This document shows, in pieces, positions 26,505 through 36,097 of a DNA stretch of 64,000 nucleotides. The notes below the pieces were generated by a model. It was not told the DNA's origin. It saw nothing but the letters and a program-made list of their open reading frames with translations, and ran no database searches. Origin of the DNA: Solibacillus sp. FSL R7-0668 (lineage in GTDB: Bacteria > Bacillota > Bacilli > Bacillales_A > Planococcaceae); the NCBI RefSeq assembly GCF_038006205.1, contig NZ_JBBOUU010000001.1, positions 1,242,001 through 1,306,000 of the forward strand, written 5' to 3'. The translations under genes were made by a program, and so were the position numbers. Each line of letters opens with the position of its first letter. The first letter of the stretch is position 1.

Positions 26505-27362
26505 TTAATGTACATCCCGTTTTTGGAAGTTCCCGCCTTTAACTTCGATTACCTCATAAACGGTTACAAATGCTGATGGGTCAATTTCGCGGATAATTGT
26601 TTTCATTTTACTTTCTTCCATACGGTTGATAATGCATGTAATTTCTTTGAATTCCTGGTTCGAATAAGCACCTTGAACGGTATTAATCGTTGCGCTACGA
26701 CCAAGGCGATCGCGAATCGTTTCGACCATATTGACCGGTTCGGTAGTAATAATTTTAAATGATTTCGAACCGCTTAAACCTTCTTCTACAATTAGGATGA
26801 CTTTAGATGCGATGTAATAAGCGATAGCCGATAATAATGCGCCTTTGAAGCCGAATACGGTAGCGACAATAATGAAGACAAAGAAGTTTAAAAATAAGAT
26901 TAAATCACTTGTACCGAATGGTAACTTACGAGAAAGTAAGACGGCAAGCATATCAATCCCATCTAATGCCCCGCCATTACGTAAAGCAATCCCCATACCG
27001 AAGCCGATAATAATACCACCTGCAACCGTTACAAGAAGCGCATCTCCTTTAATGATTGTAGGAACATGGTGCATTAATGACGTACCGATTGCTAAGGAAA
27101 TAATCCCGATAACGGAATTAATGGCAAAACTTTTACCAATTTGCTTATACCCCAAATAAATAAATGGAATATTGAGTACAGCAATTAGTATCCCGAGTGA
27201 AAGCGGTGTTAGTTGTGATATTACGATACTAATTCCTGTAACCCCACCATCAGATACATTATTTGGGATTAAAACAGCCTCTAAACCATAAGCGGCGATT
27301 AATCCGCCTAGGATAATGAAAAATTTTTGTGTAAGTGATTTCGATATTTGATGTTTTTTCAT
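26505..27362 (-). CDS. YitT family membrane protein (DUF161/DUF2179)
   Basis: A 285-residue protein with about five or six membrane spans in the first 195 residues (GGLIAAYGLEAVLIPNNVSD, GGVTGISIVISQ) and a C-terminal soluble DUF2179 domain (about 210-275). The physiological role of the family is not established. ATG 27362 follows AGGAGGAG by 5 nt; an upstream alternative adds six residues without support. Single-gene unit. Confidence 0.85.
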   Translation of the reverse strand: MKKHQISKSLTQKFFIILGGLIAAYGLEAVLIPNNVSDGGVTGISIVISQLTPLSLGILIAVLNIPFIYLGYKQIGKSFAINSVIGIISLAIGTSLMHHVPTIIKGDALLVTVAGGIIIGFGMGIALRNGGALDGIDMLAVLLSRKLPFGTSDLILFLNFFVFIIVATVFGFKGALLSAIAYYIASKVILIVEEGLSGSKSFKIITTEPVNMVETIRDRLGRSATINTVQGAYSNQEFKEITCIINRMEESKMKTIIREIDPSAFVTVYEVIEVKGGNFQKRDVH

Positions 27363-27644
27363 AAATCTCCTCCTGACCAACTCCTGCTAATAATTATACA
27401 TGAATACCGAGGTGATTTCTTTCTGTTGCTCTGAATGACGGGAATTTATGCTCAAAAAAGAAAACGGATAAGAATTATTTGATATTACACCTATTTTTGG
27501 TAAATGAACTAGAATGAAAGAATCGATTATTTCAAAATTTCTCTGGTAAAAAATGTTTTATGAACAATAAAATATAGTATTGTAAGATGGTGCATTGATA
27601 AAATAAAGTAAGGGAATAGTGCGAGAAGAGAAGAGGTATTTAAC

Positions 27645-28889
27645 ATGACAGAAGAAAATGCGGTACACAATTTAACTTGGAAACGTGACATTACATTATT
27701 TTTAAGTAGCCAAACCATTTCGCTATTTGGCTCATCGCTCGTACAATATGCAATGATGTGGTATATCACGCTATCAACACAATCCGGTATGATGATGACA
27801 ATTTATATTATTTGTGGCTTTATCCCGACATTTATACTGTCGCCAGTAGCGGGTGTATGGGCAGATCGCTATAGTCGTAAAAAATTGATTGTTTATGCGG
27901 ATGGAATGATTGCTGTATCGACATTGATTTTGGCTATCTTATTTTTGATGGGCTATGACTCGATTTGGTTATTATTCGTTATGGCGGTGATTAGGGCACT
28001 TGGTACGGGAATTCAAACACCTGCTGTCAGTGCGATATTACCTCAAATTGTGCCAGAAGAGCACTTAATGCGTGTGAATGGTATCAATGGCACGATTCAG
28101 GCAATCATTATGTTTGTTTCGCCAATGGTTAGTGCAGCGCTGTTGACTCTAACGACAATGCAAGTAATCTTTTTTATTGACGTAATTACTGCTGCAATTG
28201 CGATTGTTGTGATTGTTACATTGTTAAAAATTCCGTTGCATAAAAAGGCAGCGAGTAATGAACCAATTGGTTACTTACAAGATTTTAAATTGGGGATTGA
28301 CTATATTCGCAAGCATCCATTTTTAAAAAGCTTTTTTGTATTCTTTGCACTGTTGTTTGTCATGATGGCGCCCGCTGCATTTTTAACGCCACTACAAGTG
28401 ACGCGAACATTTGGGGATGATATTTGGCGTTTAACGGCGATTGAGATTGCCTTTTCAGTCGGGATGATGATTGGTGGTGGGATTATTGCTGCTTGGGGTG
28501 GCTTTAAGAACCGCATTTACACAATGATGTTTGCTGGAGTTATCATGAGTATTTGTACCATTCTACTAGGTGTGTTACCAATTTTTACATTGTACTTAGT
28601 AGCAATGGGGATTTTCGGTTTATCGATGCCAATTTTCAACACACCAACGATGACGATCATACAGGAAAAAGTGGATTCGGATTATTTGGGTCGTGTATTT
28701 GGTGTATTTGGGATGATTTCGACGTCGATGATGCCGCTTGGGATGTTAGTGTTCGGGCCTTTAGCGGATATTGTTTCTGTTGAGCAGCTTCTTATTGGGA
28801 CTGGTGTAGCGATGTTAATTGTCACTGTCTGTATCAAGTTAAGCAAGGCATTAATTGAAGCGGGAAAACCAACGATGAAAACAGAATAA
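27645..28889 (+). CDS. MFS transporter, drug-efflux type
   Basis: A 414-residue, 12-span major facilitator protein. ADRYSRKKLIVYADG is the loop 2-3 motif A of MFS; SSQTISLFGSSLVQYAMMWY and VRALGTGIQTPAVSAI resemble the MFS_3/macrolide-efflux (Mef-like) group. Substrate unknown; resistance is not shown by the sequence. It has its own terminator and no adjacent regulator. The 282-nt gap before it shows no clear structure. Confidence 0.85.
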   Translation: MTEENAVHNLTWKRDITLFLSSQTISLFGSSLVQYAMMWYITLSTQSGMMMTIYIICGFIPTFILSPVAGVWADRYSRKKLIVYADGMIAVSTLILAILFLMGYDSIWLLFVMAVIRALGTGIQTPAVSAILPQIVPEEHLMRVNGINGTIQAIIMFVSPMVSAALLTLTTMQVIFFIDVITAAIAIVVIVTLLKIPLHKKAASNEPIGYLQDFKLGIDYIRKHPFLKSFFVFFALLFVMMAPAAFLTPLQVTRTFGDDIWRLTAIEIAFSVGMMIGGGIIAAWGGFKNRIYTMMFAGVIMSICTILLGVLPIFTLYLVAMGIFGLSMPIFNTPTMTIIQEKVDSDYLGRVFGVFGMISTSMMPLGMLVFGPLADIVSVEQLLIGTGVAMLIVTVCIKLSKALIEAGKPTMKTE

Positions 28890-28896
28890 TCAATGG

Positions 28897-28940
28897 AAAG
28901 CCATTTACTACGTGTAATCATATAGTAAATGGCTTTTTTT
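28897..28940 (+). terminator. Terminator after the MFS gene
   Basis: AAAGCCATTTACTA pairs with TAGTAAATGGCTTT, followed by a T run. Confidence 0.88.
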
Positions 28941-29020
28941 GTTTAGAAATCTCACGTGAATCAGCTGAATATTTCTGAAAAACATTCGAAAACTGAGATG
29001 AAATCCATCTAAAAACAATA

Positions 29021-29037
29021 TGTTAGTTTTTATAACA
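29021..29037 (+). promoter_or_regulatory. GlnR operator of glnRA
   Basis: TGTTA-n7-TAACA is an exact match to the GlnR/TnrA consensus TGTNA-n7-TNACA. A second, two-mismatch copy (TGACA-n7-TTACG, 29044-29060) overlaps the -35. A two-operator layout is known for B. subtilis glnRA. Confidence 0.88.
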
Positions 29038-29042
29038 TTAAA

Positions 29043-29072
29043 TTGACAAATTATCTTACGTTGCTTTAAAGT
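29043..29072 (+). promoter_or_regulatory. Sigma-A promoter of glnRA
   Basis: TTGACA at 29043-29048 and TAAAGT at 29067-29072 are 18 bp apart, directly downstream of the GlnR box and 27 nt before the glnR start. Confidence 0.7.
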
Positions 29073-29098
29073 AATAATCAAGAAAGGGAGGCGAGCTG

Positions 29099-29515
29099 AT
29101 GAGTCGAGAGTTTCGAAGAGCAATGCCGTTATTGCCAATAAGCATGGTCATGCAATTAACCGAATTAACGGCTAGACAAATTCGCTACTACGAAGAACAC
29201 GAGCTAATCATCCCTGCCAGATCAGAAGGGAACAGGAGGATGTTTTCTTTAGATGATATCGATGCGTTACTAGAAATTAGAGAATTACTAGAACAAGGCA
29301 TTAATATGGCGGGCATTAAAAAGGTGTTTGCGATGCGAAATAATACTTATGTTAGAAATTCTGACGTTATTGGAATGTCGGATGCAGAATTACGCTCCAT
29401 ATTACGCGAGGAAATGCAGCAGGCGCAGGCAGCTAAAAAAACTTCGCTACGACAAGGTGACTTATCGCGTTTCTTCCAATCTAACTTGATTCAGCGGGGT
29501 TCAAATCCTGGCTGA
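29099..29515 (+). CDS. glnR: Glutamine synthetase repressor GlnR
   Basis: A MerR-family repressor of nitrogen genes, activated by feedback-inhibited glutamine synthetase. 138 residues: a winged helix-turn-helix (MQLTELTARQIRYYEEHELI, RSEGNRRMFSLDDIDALLEIRELLEQGI) and a C-terminal regulatory tail ending LRQGDLSRFF. B. subtilis GlnR, from memory, ends at about that point; here about a dozen residues follow (QSNLIQRGSNPG), encoded by a hairpin-forming sequence. The C-terminal tail is the known autoinhibitory part of GlnR, so the extension could matter. AAGGGAGGCG precedes ATG 29099. glnA follows after 78 nt. Confidence 0.93.
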   Translation: MSREFRRAMPLLPISMVMQLTELTARQIRYYEEHELIIPARSEGNRRMFSLDDIDALLEIRELLEQGINMAGIKKVFAMRNNTYVRNSDVIGMSDAELRSILREEMQQAQAAKKTSLRQGDLSRFFQSNLIQRGSNPG

Positions 29516-29520
29516 ATCAA
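29486..29520 (+). repeat. 10-bp hairpin across the glnR stop codon
   Basis: TTGATTCAGC (29486-29495) and GCTGAATCAA (29511-29520) are perfect arms around a 15-nt loop that itself contains GG-TTCAAAT-CC. No T run follows. It could act in mRNA processing or stability between glnR and glnA. Confidence 0.6.
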
Positions 29521-29593
29521 AGGAACTCAGGCTAAGAACGCCTAAGGTAATGGATAAATGAGCAATAACCATTAAAAAGGAGAGTGTTGAAGT

Positions 29594-30952
29594 ATGACAA
29601 ATATAGTGGTAAATGGAACAAGTAAGTTATCAAAAGAGGACATCCAAAAAATCGTTGTGGATAAAAACGTGAAGTTTATTCGTCTACAATTTACAGATAT
29701 TTTAGGTACAATTAAAAATGTTGAAATTCCAGTAAGCCAATTAGAAAAAGCGTTAGATAATAAAATGATGTTCGATGGTTCATCAATCGAAGGCTTTGTA
29801 CGTATTGAAGAATCTGACATGTACTTACGCCCAGACTTGGATAGTTTCATGATTTTCCCTTGGACAGCTGAAAAAGGGAAGGTAGCACGCTTAATTTGTG
29901 ATATCGCTCGTCCTGATGGTACGCCATTTGAAGGGGATCCTCGTTCAAACTTAAAACGGATGTTAAAGGAAATGGAAGCACTTGGTTTCACAGGCTTCAA
30001 CTTAGGGCCAGAGCCAGAGTTTTTCTTATTCAAATTAGATGAAAAGGGCGAGCCGACTTTAGAATTAAATGATGATGGCGGTTACTTCGATTTAGCACCA
30101 ACAGATTTAGGAGAAAACTGCCGTCGCGATATCGTATTAGAGCTTGAAGAAATGGGCTTTGAAATTGAGGCGTCTCACCATGAGGTAGCTCCTGGTCAGC
30201 ACGAAATTGATTTTAAATATGCAAACGCAGTAGAAGCATGTGATAACATCCAAACGTTTAAATTAGTTGTTAAAACGATTGCACGTAAACACGGCTTACA
30301 TGCCACATTCATGCCAAAACCATTATTCGGTGTGAACGGTTCGGGCATGCACTTTAACTTATCATTATTCCAAGGCGACAAAAACGCATTTTGGGATGAA
30401 GGGGCAGACTTACAATTATCAAAAACAGCGAAACATTTCATGGCGGGTGTATTAAAGCACGTACAAGGTTTCACGGCTGTTACAAATCCAATTGTCAACT
30501 CTTATAAGCGCTTAGTACCAGGCTATGAAGCACCATGTTATGTGGCATGGTCAGCACAAAACCGTTCACCATTAATTCGTATTCCGGCTTCACGTGGATT
30601 ATCAACTCGTATCGAATTACGTTCAGTTGACCCATCGGCAAATCCCTACTTAGCGATGGCTGTCATTTTAGCAGCGGGTTTAGATGGCGTGAAAAACGAA
30701 ATCGAGCCACCAGCACCAATTGATCGCAACATCTATGTGATGAATGCCGAGGAGCGCGCGATAAATGGGATTGATAGCTTACCAGGTTCTTTAGATGTAG
30801 CATTAGCCACATTAGCAAAAGACCAAGTAATCATTGATGCGTTAGGTGATCATATTTATGCAAACTTCAAGGAAGCGAAAGAAGTAGAGTTCGATATGTT
30901 CCGCACAACCGTTACACAGTGGGAACGTGACCAATATATGAAGATGTATTAA
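29594..30952 (+). CDS. glnA: Glutamine synthetase type I
   Basis: ATP-dependent synthesis of glutamine from glutamate and ammonia, in a cytosolic dodecamer. The 452-residue length is close to the short GSI-alpha type (about 444) of Firmicutes, which lacks the adenylylation loop. Visible motifs: [30 protein letters not shown] (metal ligand), [11 protein letters not shown], and [13 protein letters not shown]. Feedback-inhibited enzyme controls GlnR. Strong AAAGGAGAG ribosome binding site; terminator follows. Confidence 0.96.
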   Translation: MTNIVVNGTSKLSKEDIQKIVVDKNVKFIRLQFTDILGTIKNVEIPVSQLEKALDNKMMFDGSSIEGFVRIEESDMYLRPDLDSFMIFPWTAEKGKVARLICDIARPDGTPFEGDPRSNLKRMLKEMEALGFTGFNLGPEPEFFLFKLDEKGEPTLELNDDGGYFDLAPTDLGENCRRDIVLELEEMGFEIEASHHEVAPGQHEIDFKYANAVEACDNIQTFKLVVKTIARKHGLHATFMPKPLFGVNGSGMHFNLSLFQGDKNAFWDEGADLQLSKTAKHFMAGVLKHVQGFTAVTNPIVNSYKRLVPGYEAPCYVAWSAQNRSPLIRIPASRGLSTRIELRSVDPSANPYLAMAVILAAGLDGVKNEIEPPAPIDRNIYVMNAEERAINGIDSLPGSLDVALATLAKDQVIIDALGDHIYANFKEAKEVEFDMFRTTVTQWERDQYMKMY

Positions 30953-30954
30953 TG

Positions 30955-30991
30955 AAAAAGCGTTGGAGTGATTGGCTCCAACGCTTTTTTT
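30955..30991. terminator. Terminator between glnA and the hybrid kinase gene
   Basis: AAAAAGCGTTGGAG pairs with CTCCAACGCTTTTT around a 7-nt loop. The T run overlaps the stop codon of the converging kinase gene, and A/T runs on both sides suggest use in both directions. Confidence 0.87.
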
Positions 30992-33815
30992 ACCGTATTT
31001 CATTTCCTTGATGCAATAGGGCTACTAATGCTTTTGAAAGTTCTTCAGGAGGATAGGGTTTTGTGAAATATTTTTCCACTTTATATTTTTCTACATTTTC
31101 CCGTGATTCATCTAATGCAGAAGAAATGATAATTGGAATATTTTTCGTTTCCTCGCGCTCTTTTAGCTGCGCGATTAAGTCCCAACCCGTAATATCGTCT
31201 CCAAGCATTAAATCGATGATGATGCCAACAAGAGGTGTTTGAAGGGCTTCTTCAAATGCTCTTTTCGGATTATCATGATAGATGACAGTGAAGCCTTTAC
31301 TTTTAAGCTCTTCTGATAAAAGTAATGCCAAGCTCAAGTCGTCCTCAATAATCATGACATTTAAACCGGTTTGAATTTCGATTTCATTTTCTTCAAAGCT
31401 TGTATTGAAGGGCTTGATTTGATTGAGTGGTAGATTGAAGATAACAGTTGTCCCATTGCCTTCTTCCGATTCTAACCAAATGTCCCCGCCGTGCTTTTTA
31501 ATAATTTCTCTACTAATGGAAAGCCCTAGTCCTGTACCACCAATTTTTCGTCTAGATGTATTGTCAATTCGCTTAAATTTCTGGAATAGCTTTGGAATTT
31601 CATCTTCTGGAATCCCGATGCCCTGATCTTTAATACGAACTTGTAGCATCTGATTAATATTTTCAAGTGTAATCGTTACATCGCCACCTGCAGGGGAGAA
31701 TTTGATGGCATTCCCAATTAGGTTAATGAATAATTGAACGAGTCGCTCTTGATCGCCGACAACATTCACATGTTTGGCTTTGTCGATTAAATGGACATGA
31801 TGCTTTTGCTCGTGACGGAAACGGTTAACTATGTCAATCGCCATTTCGTCCATCGATAATGGTTGCATCGTATACTGCTGTCTACCGGATTCCATTCTTT
31901 GTAAGTCTAAGAAATCATTAATTAAATTTGTTAAACGAACCGCCTCTTTATGAATGGTTTCGATATATTTTTTTTGGCGTTCAGGTTTTAGCTCTTTTGC
32001 TAATAATAGCTCTGTAAAGCCAAGAACACTTGATAATGGCGTACGCAGCTCATGGCTGACAGTGCTGACGAGCTCAGATTTCATTTGATCGATTTCGTAT
32101 TCTCTTGTAATATCACGGTGAACAAACATCGTGCCCATCTTTTCATCGCTTTTGTAAACACTTGTTGCATATACCTCGACGAATACCGGCGTATTTTGTG
32201 AAATGGAATATCGGAACGTCCGTGTATCCGAAAAGTCCTCCACAATGGCTTCTGTGAAAAACTGTGCCAACTCATCAGGCTGATCGCAAATCGATTGGAA
32301 ATGCTTCAATGATACGTGTTCGGAATCATTATTTTCATGTAAAGGGTTATGTGGAGCGATGATTTTCGATAATGCCTTATTATTTAATACCACCTCGCCA
32401 GAAACAGAAACGAGTTGAATGCCCTCGTTTACAGTATCGATAATATTTTGGTTGAGCTGTCTAGAGCGCTCCACCTCTTCATACATATGAATCCGTTCAA
32501 AAGCAATGGATACACGATTCATTAAGCCGTTTAATTCCATAATTTCTTGCTTTGTAAATGGATAGCCCTCGCGCGTGGCCATTAATACCGCTACAAGACG
32601 CCCCTCTGAATTTAAAATAGAGGAGTAAAGGTCATAGCAATAATAGTGTTCTTGTGCGATTTCTTGAATATTCATCGGGATTTCACGTGTAATGACAAAG
32701 GATTTTTCTTCCTCTAAGCGAACTTGCTTATCCTTATTTAGATTGTTAACTAACTGCTCGGTTGTTTGCTCAGACAATCCTTTGGAAACATAGACATGAC
32801 CTTCGATAAAATGCAAAATACTCGTATCAAATTTATAAATATCTGTTAAATAATCATGTAAATTTTTTAGGAGCTGTTGTTTATCTAGTGTAAAAGTTAA
32901 AACATGATTTAACTCGTTATACAATTGTAATTGATCGAGTGAACGCTGTAGTTGCTCTTGATTTCCTTGCAGTTCATCTTGCTGGGCAACGAGCTCTTCA
33001 TTTTGTGTTGTGAGCACTTCTTCTTTTTCTTGAATGGACAGCGTCATTTTATAAAATGAGTTGGCCAATATGCCTAATTCGTCTTCCTTCGTTACGAGAT
33101 TGTCAAGATTAACAAAACGGCCGGAAGCTAATTCATTGGTAGCATTTGTTAATTGTTCGATTGGTTGAATGACATTGGACAGCACGCGGCGCATAATAAT
33201 GGCAACCAAAAAGACAATGAGTGCCCCTAATAAAATTGCAATAATCGAAAATTGCTGTGCCTTCTCTACTGTTTTTGAGAATAGCTCGTTTAAGTGGACT
33301 TCAGTTTTATTATCATAGGTTTTGGTAAAGGCAATAATCTGATTGACAAGCTCATTTGCACCACCACTTGATAGTTTACGTAATGCTTCGTAATCGTTTG
33401 CCTCAACATAGCTTAATGCTTTTGGCAAAATAACAGTTTGATAATTTTCATTAAATGTCACTAATTCCTCGTATAATTTTGTTTCCTCATCTGTAAGAGA
33501 GAGTTTTGAAAATTGCTGTAAATAATCTTCGAACTCTTCTATATTTTCATACAATAGCTTCAGTTCGTTTGGGTCCTGAAATGCATAATACCCTCGGGCT
33601 CTAAACATGATACCGTTGTATGTATCGGCTAAACCATCGACAACTTCGGCTTTTCCACTGACAGCTTCAATTTCGGCTTTTAAACTATCGTTAGTTGCTT
33701 TTACATAGAATATAAAAATAATCATAATCGTTGAGAAAATGATGATTAACGATAGAAGCATTTTCAAAAATTGATTGCGAATATTTTTTTCGAGCAATGG
33801 AAAAGAATTAGGCAT
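30990..33815 (-). CDS. Membrane hybrid sensor histidine kinase with C-terminal receiver
   Basis: A 941-residue phosphorelay kinase. TM1 about 19-38, an extracytoplasmic helical domain (40-185, CHASE3-like: FRARGYYAFQDPNE), TM2 about 190-208, HAMP 209-262, a coiled coil (263-300), GAF (about 300-445), PAS (about 450-570), HisKA with H588 (STVSHELRTPLSSV), HATPase with DQGIGIPEDE and GGTGLGLSI, and a receiver with D868 (GIIIDLMLGDD). It is the last gene of a minus-strand cluster and overlaps the CheY-like gene by 8 nt. The ligand is unknown. Confidence 0.9.
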   Translation of the reverse strand: MPNSFPLLEKNIRNQFLKMLLSLIIIFSTIMIIFIFYVKATNDSLKAEIEAVSGKAEVVDGLADTYNGIMFRARGYYAFQDPNELKLLYENIEEFEDYLQQFSKLSLTDEETKLYEELVTFNENYQTVILPKALSYVEANDYEALRKLSSGGANELVNQIIAFTKTYDNKTEVHLNELFSKTVEKAQQFSIIAILLGALIVFLVAIIMRRVLSNVIQPIEQLTNATNELASGRFVNLDNLVTKEDELGILANSFYKMTLSIQEKEEVLTTQNEELVAQQDELQGNQEQLQRSLDQLQLYNELNHVLTFTLDKQQLLKNLHDYLTDIYKFDTSILHFIEGHVYVSKGLSEQTTEQLVNNLNKDKQVRLEEEKSFVITREIPMNIQEIAQEHYYCYDLYSSILNSEGRLVAVLMATREGYPFTKQEIMELNGLMNRVSIAFERIHMYEEVERSRQLNQNIIDTVNEGIQLVSVSGEVVLNNKALSKIIAPHNPLHENNDSEHVSLKHFQSICDQPDELAQFFTEAIVEDFSDTRTFRYSISQNTPVFVEVYATSVYKSDEKMGTMFVHRDITREYEIDQMKSELVSTVSHELRTPLSSVLGFTELLLAKELKPERQKKYIETIHKEAVRLTNLINDFLDLQRMESGRQQYTMQPLSMDEMAIDIVNRFRHEQKHHVHLIDKAKHVNVVGDQERLVQLFINLIGNAIKFSPAGGDVTITLENINQMLQVRIKDQGIGIPEDEIPKLFQKFKRIDNTSRRKIGGTGLGLSISREIIKKHGGDIWLESEEGNGTTVIFNLPLNQIKPFNTSFEENEIEIQTGLNVMIIEDDLSLALLLSEELKSKGFTVIYHDNPKRAFEEALQTPLVGIIIDLMLGDDITGWDLIAQLKEREETKNIPIIISSALDESRENVEKYKVEKYFTKPYPPEELSKALVALLHQGNEIR

Positions 33816-34170
33816 CTAATATATCCTCCACTAAGCTCATTAATTCAATCGGACTAAAGGGCTTAGAGACGAAATAGTTTGCTCCTTTATCTAATGCGAT
33901 TTGACGATCCGACTCCTGCGCCTTAGCAGTAAGCATTAAAATCGGTGTGCTATCCTTCACCTCTGATGGAATGCGCTCAATGACCTCAAGCCCTGTCAAA
34001 TTCGGCATCATATAATCTAAGATAACAAGATCATAGGGCTGTTGATTGATTTTAGTAAGGGCATCTAGTCCGTCCTCGGCCTCGTCAATTTCATAGCCTA
34101 AATCCTCTAATGTATCACAAATGAGCATTCTTAAAATTTCTTCATCATCTGCTACTAATATTTTTTTCAT
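33808..34170 (-). CDS. Stand-alone CheY-like receiver
   Basis: A 120-residue single receiver domain: acidic pocket ADDEE (8-11), phospho-acceptor D52 (LVILDYMMPNLTG), threonine in LMLTAKAQ and lysine in VSKPFSPIE. No output domain, so it probably shuttles phosphate between the flanking kinase and Hpt proteins (inference). It overlaps the hybrid kinase gene and follows the Hpt-GGDEF gene by 21 nt. Confidence 0.9.
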   Translation of the reverse strand: MKKILVADDEEILRMLICDTLEDLGYEIDEAEDGLDALTKINQQPYDLVILDYMMPNLTGLEVIERIPSEVKDSTPILMLTAKAQESDRQIALDKGANYFVSKPFSPIELMSLVEDILDA

Positions 34171-34191
34171 AAATATACCTCTTTCTGCGGT

Positions 34192-35820
34192 TTATAAAAA
34201 CATTCGGTTGATTAAATTGTGAATGCGATTCGAAACATCGGTAATATTGAAAGGCTTCACGATATAGTCATTCGCCCCAAGCTTTAATGCCTCAACAACA
34301 TGTTCATTACCTTTTCTTCCCGTTAGCATCGAGACAATCACTTCATTCGATGTATGGGATTCTCTAATTTTTTTCAGCACTTCAAGGCCGTCCATCTTCG
34401 GCATCATGCCATCAAGTAAAATAATGTATTTCGAATTGGCGTTATACCAATTTGAATTTAAGAAGCTAAGCCCATTGCTAAATTCCAGCACTTCAATTTC
34501 GAAGCGTTCATCGATTGTCCAATTTTTGAAGAAGTTGGCCACCATGTTTCGAATAATGAATACATCATCAATGACAATAATTTTGATATTTACTTTCTTT
34601 GTGACTACATCAGCAATGCTATCAAAGATGACCGAGCGATTTCTGCCTGATTGTTTAGCGTCATAAAGTGCTTGATCGGCCTTTTCTAGCATCTTTTTAG
34701 GGTGAGAATGCGTTGGGCTCACCTCGATTAAGCCTGCAGATAAAGTTACGTTGAATGGAACGCCATTCGCCATGAATTCCTTTTTGAACATTGCCTTACG
34801 AATCTTTTCGATTTGGGTATGGGCATCCTGTACGGAAGATTGAGGTAACAGCATTACAAACTCCTCACCCCCATAGCGACAGAAGATATCTTGATCGCGC
34901 TTTAATTCCATCACTAACGCTGCGAAGCCTTTTAGCACGTCATCACCGACTAAATGACCGTATGTATCATTTACTTTTTTAAAATAATCTAAATCGAAAA
35001 TGGCAACTGAAAAGGGCGTGTGGTTGCGCTTGTATTGTTGAATTAAATGGTCGAACTGCGACTCCAAAAATTTGCGATTATACACTTGCGTTAATTCATC
35101 GATAATAATCGAATGCTCTAATTCCTTTTTAAAGGCTAAGCGGTTTGTTACGTAAGATAGTAAAATTTCTTCATCAATCGGTTTCGGAATGAAGTCTAAT
35201 GCCCCCATTTTATAAGCGCGCACGTGATTTTCTTTACAATCATTGGCGCTAATAATTGTAACAAACATACGATCCTTTTTGACCTTTTTCAACGTTTCTA
35301 AAATAGAAAACCCATTGCCATCTGGTAGCATAATGTCTAAAAAGACGATGGCTGGCTTTAGTTCGTAAATGAGCTCCAACCCACGTTTTTCATTATAAGC
35401 GATAATCACTGTATAGCCCTGCTTTTCTAGCACCTTTTTAATATACGATATAAAAATAATATCGTCATCAATGACTAAAATTAGCTCCTGATTAAGCATG
35501 CTGTTTGGAAGGGGCGGTTGTCCTTCTTCAAGTGTTTGCACCAAATTGGTTTGGTAAAAACGCACGCCTTCAATGATGGAAGATAGGTACGCTGTCCATT
35601 CCTCTTGGTTCCATTGCTTGTCACTTGCTTCATCTAAAGCTTTTAATTTTTCGCTTGCTGTATGTGAAAGTTCGTCCAAACCAATCGTGCCAGCCGTTCC
35701 TTTTAAACTATGAAGAAAACTATAGATTTCCCTTTCCGTAATAAACGCTTGTGCATGCCAGGCTTTAAATTTTTCAAGCATTTGCCTATAGATTAATTGC
35801 TGATATTTTGTCGTGTCCAT
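34192..35820 (-). CDS. Hpt-receiver-GGDEF-receiver diguanylate cyclase
   Basis: A 542-residue four-domain signalling protein: an Hpt helix bundle (1-95, H37 in LHSLKGTAGTIGL), receiver 1 (113-230, D162 in FLDIMLPDGNG), a GGDEF domain (about 238-398) with active-site GGEEF (317-321) and an inhibitory RxxD (R308-D311) five residues before it, and receiver 2 (about 412-540, D470 in LLDGMMPKMDG). It should make c-di-GMP under control of the two receivers; Hpt is the natural acceptor from the hybrid kinase. First gene of the minus-strand cluster. Confidence 0.9.
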   Translation of the reverse strand: MDTTKYQQLIYRQMLEKFKAWHAQAFITEREIYSFLHSLKGTAGTIGLDELSHTASEKLKALDEASDKQWNQEEWTAYLSSIIEGVRFYQTNLVQTLEEGQPPLPNSMLNQELILVIDDDIIFISYIKKVLEKQGYTVIIAYNEKRGLELIYELKPAIVFLDIMLPDGNGFSILETLKKVKKDRMFVTIISANDCKENHVRAYKMGALDFIPKPIDEEILLSYVTNRLAFKKELEHSIIIDELTQVYNRKFLESQFDHLIQQYKRNHTPFSVAIFDLDYFKKVNDTYGHLVGDDVLKGFAALVMELKRDQDIFCRYGGEEFVMLLPQSSVQDAHTQIEKIRKAMFKKEFMANGVPFNVTLSAGLIEVSPTHSHPKKMLEKADQALYDAKQSGRNRSVIFDSIADVVTKKVNIKIIVIDDVFIIRNMVANFFKNWTIDERFEIEVLEFSNGLSFLNSNWYNANSKYIILLDGMMPKMDGLEVLKKIRESHTSNEVIVSMLTGRKGNEHVVEALKLGANDYIVKPFNITDVSNRIHNLINRMFL

Positions 35821-36097
35821 TTACTTTCGCTCCATTAACTATTTTCTTATTTACATAGTATATCCTTATGGACAAGAAAACTAGATGCAATGAACGATAT
35901 CTTGGTAATATATTGGGACTAATAGAATTTTTGGCGCTGTTCCTAGAAGCTAGTGAGGATTAGCTGGAGCTACGGCAATAACTTCTTGCTTTATATGAAA
36001 TCGCGTATTTTCTTCATGGAAATACGGAATAGTGTAATAAAAATCGGGATTTTGTGTTATTTTTAATGAAAAGAATAACTAAAAGGAAGCTATTGGT

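Noticed and set aside
29498-29508. Possible tRNA (T-arm sequence)
   Set aside because: No matching acceptor, D or anticodon arms and no CCA; only the loop resembles a T-arm.
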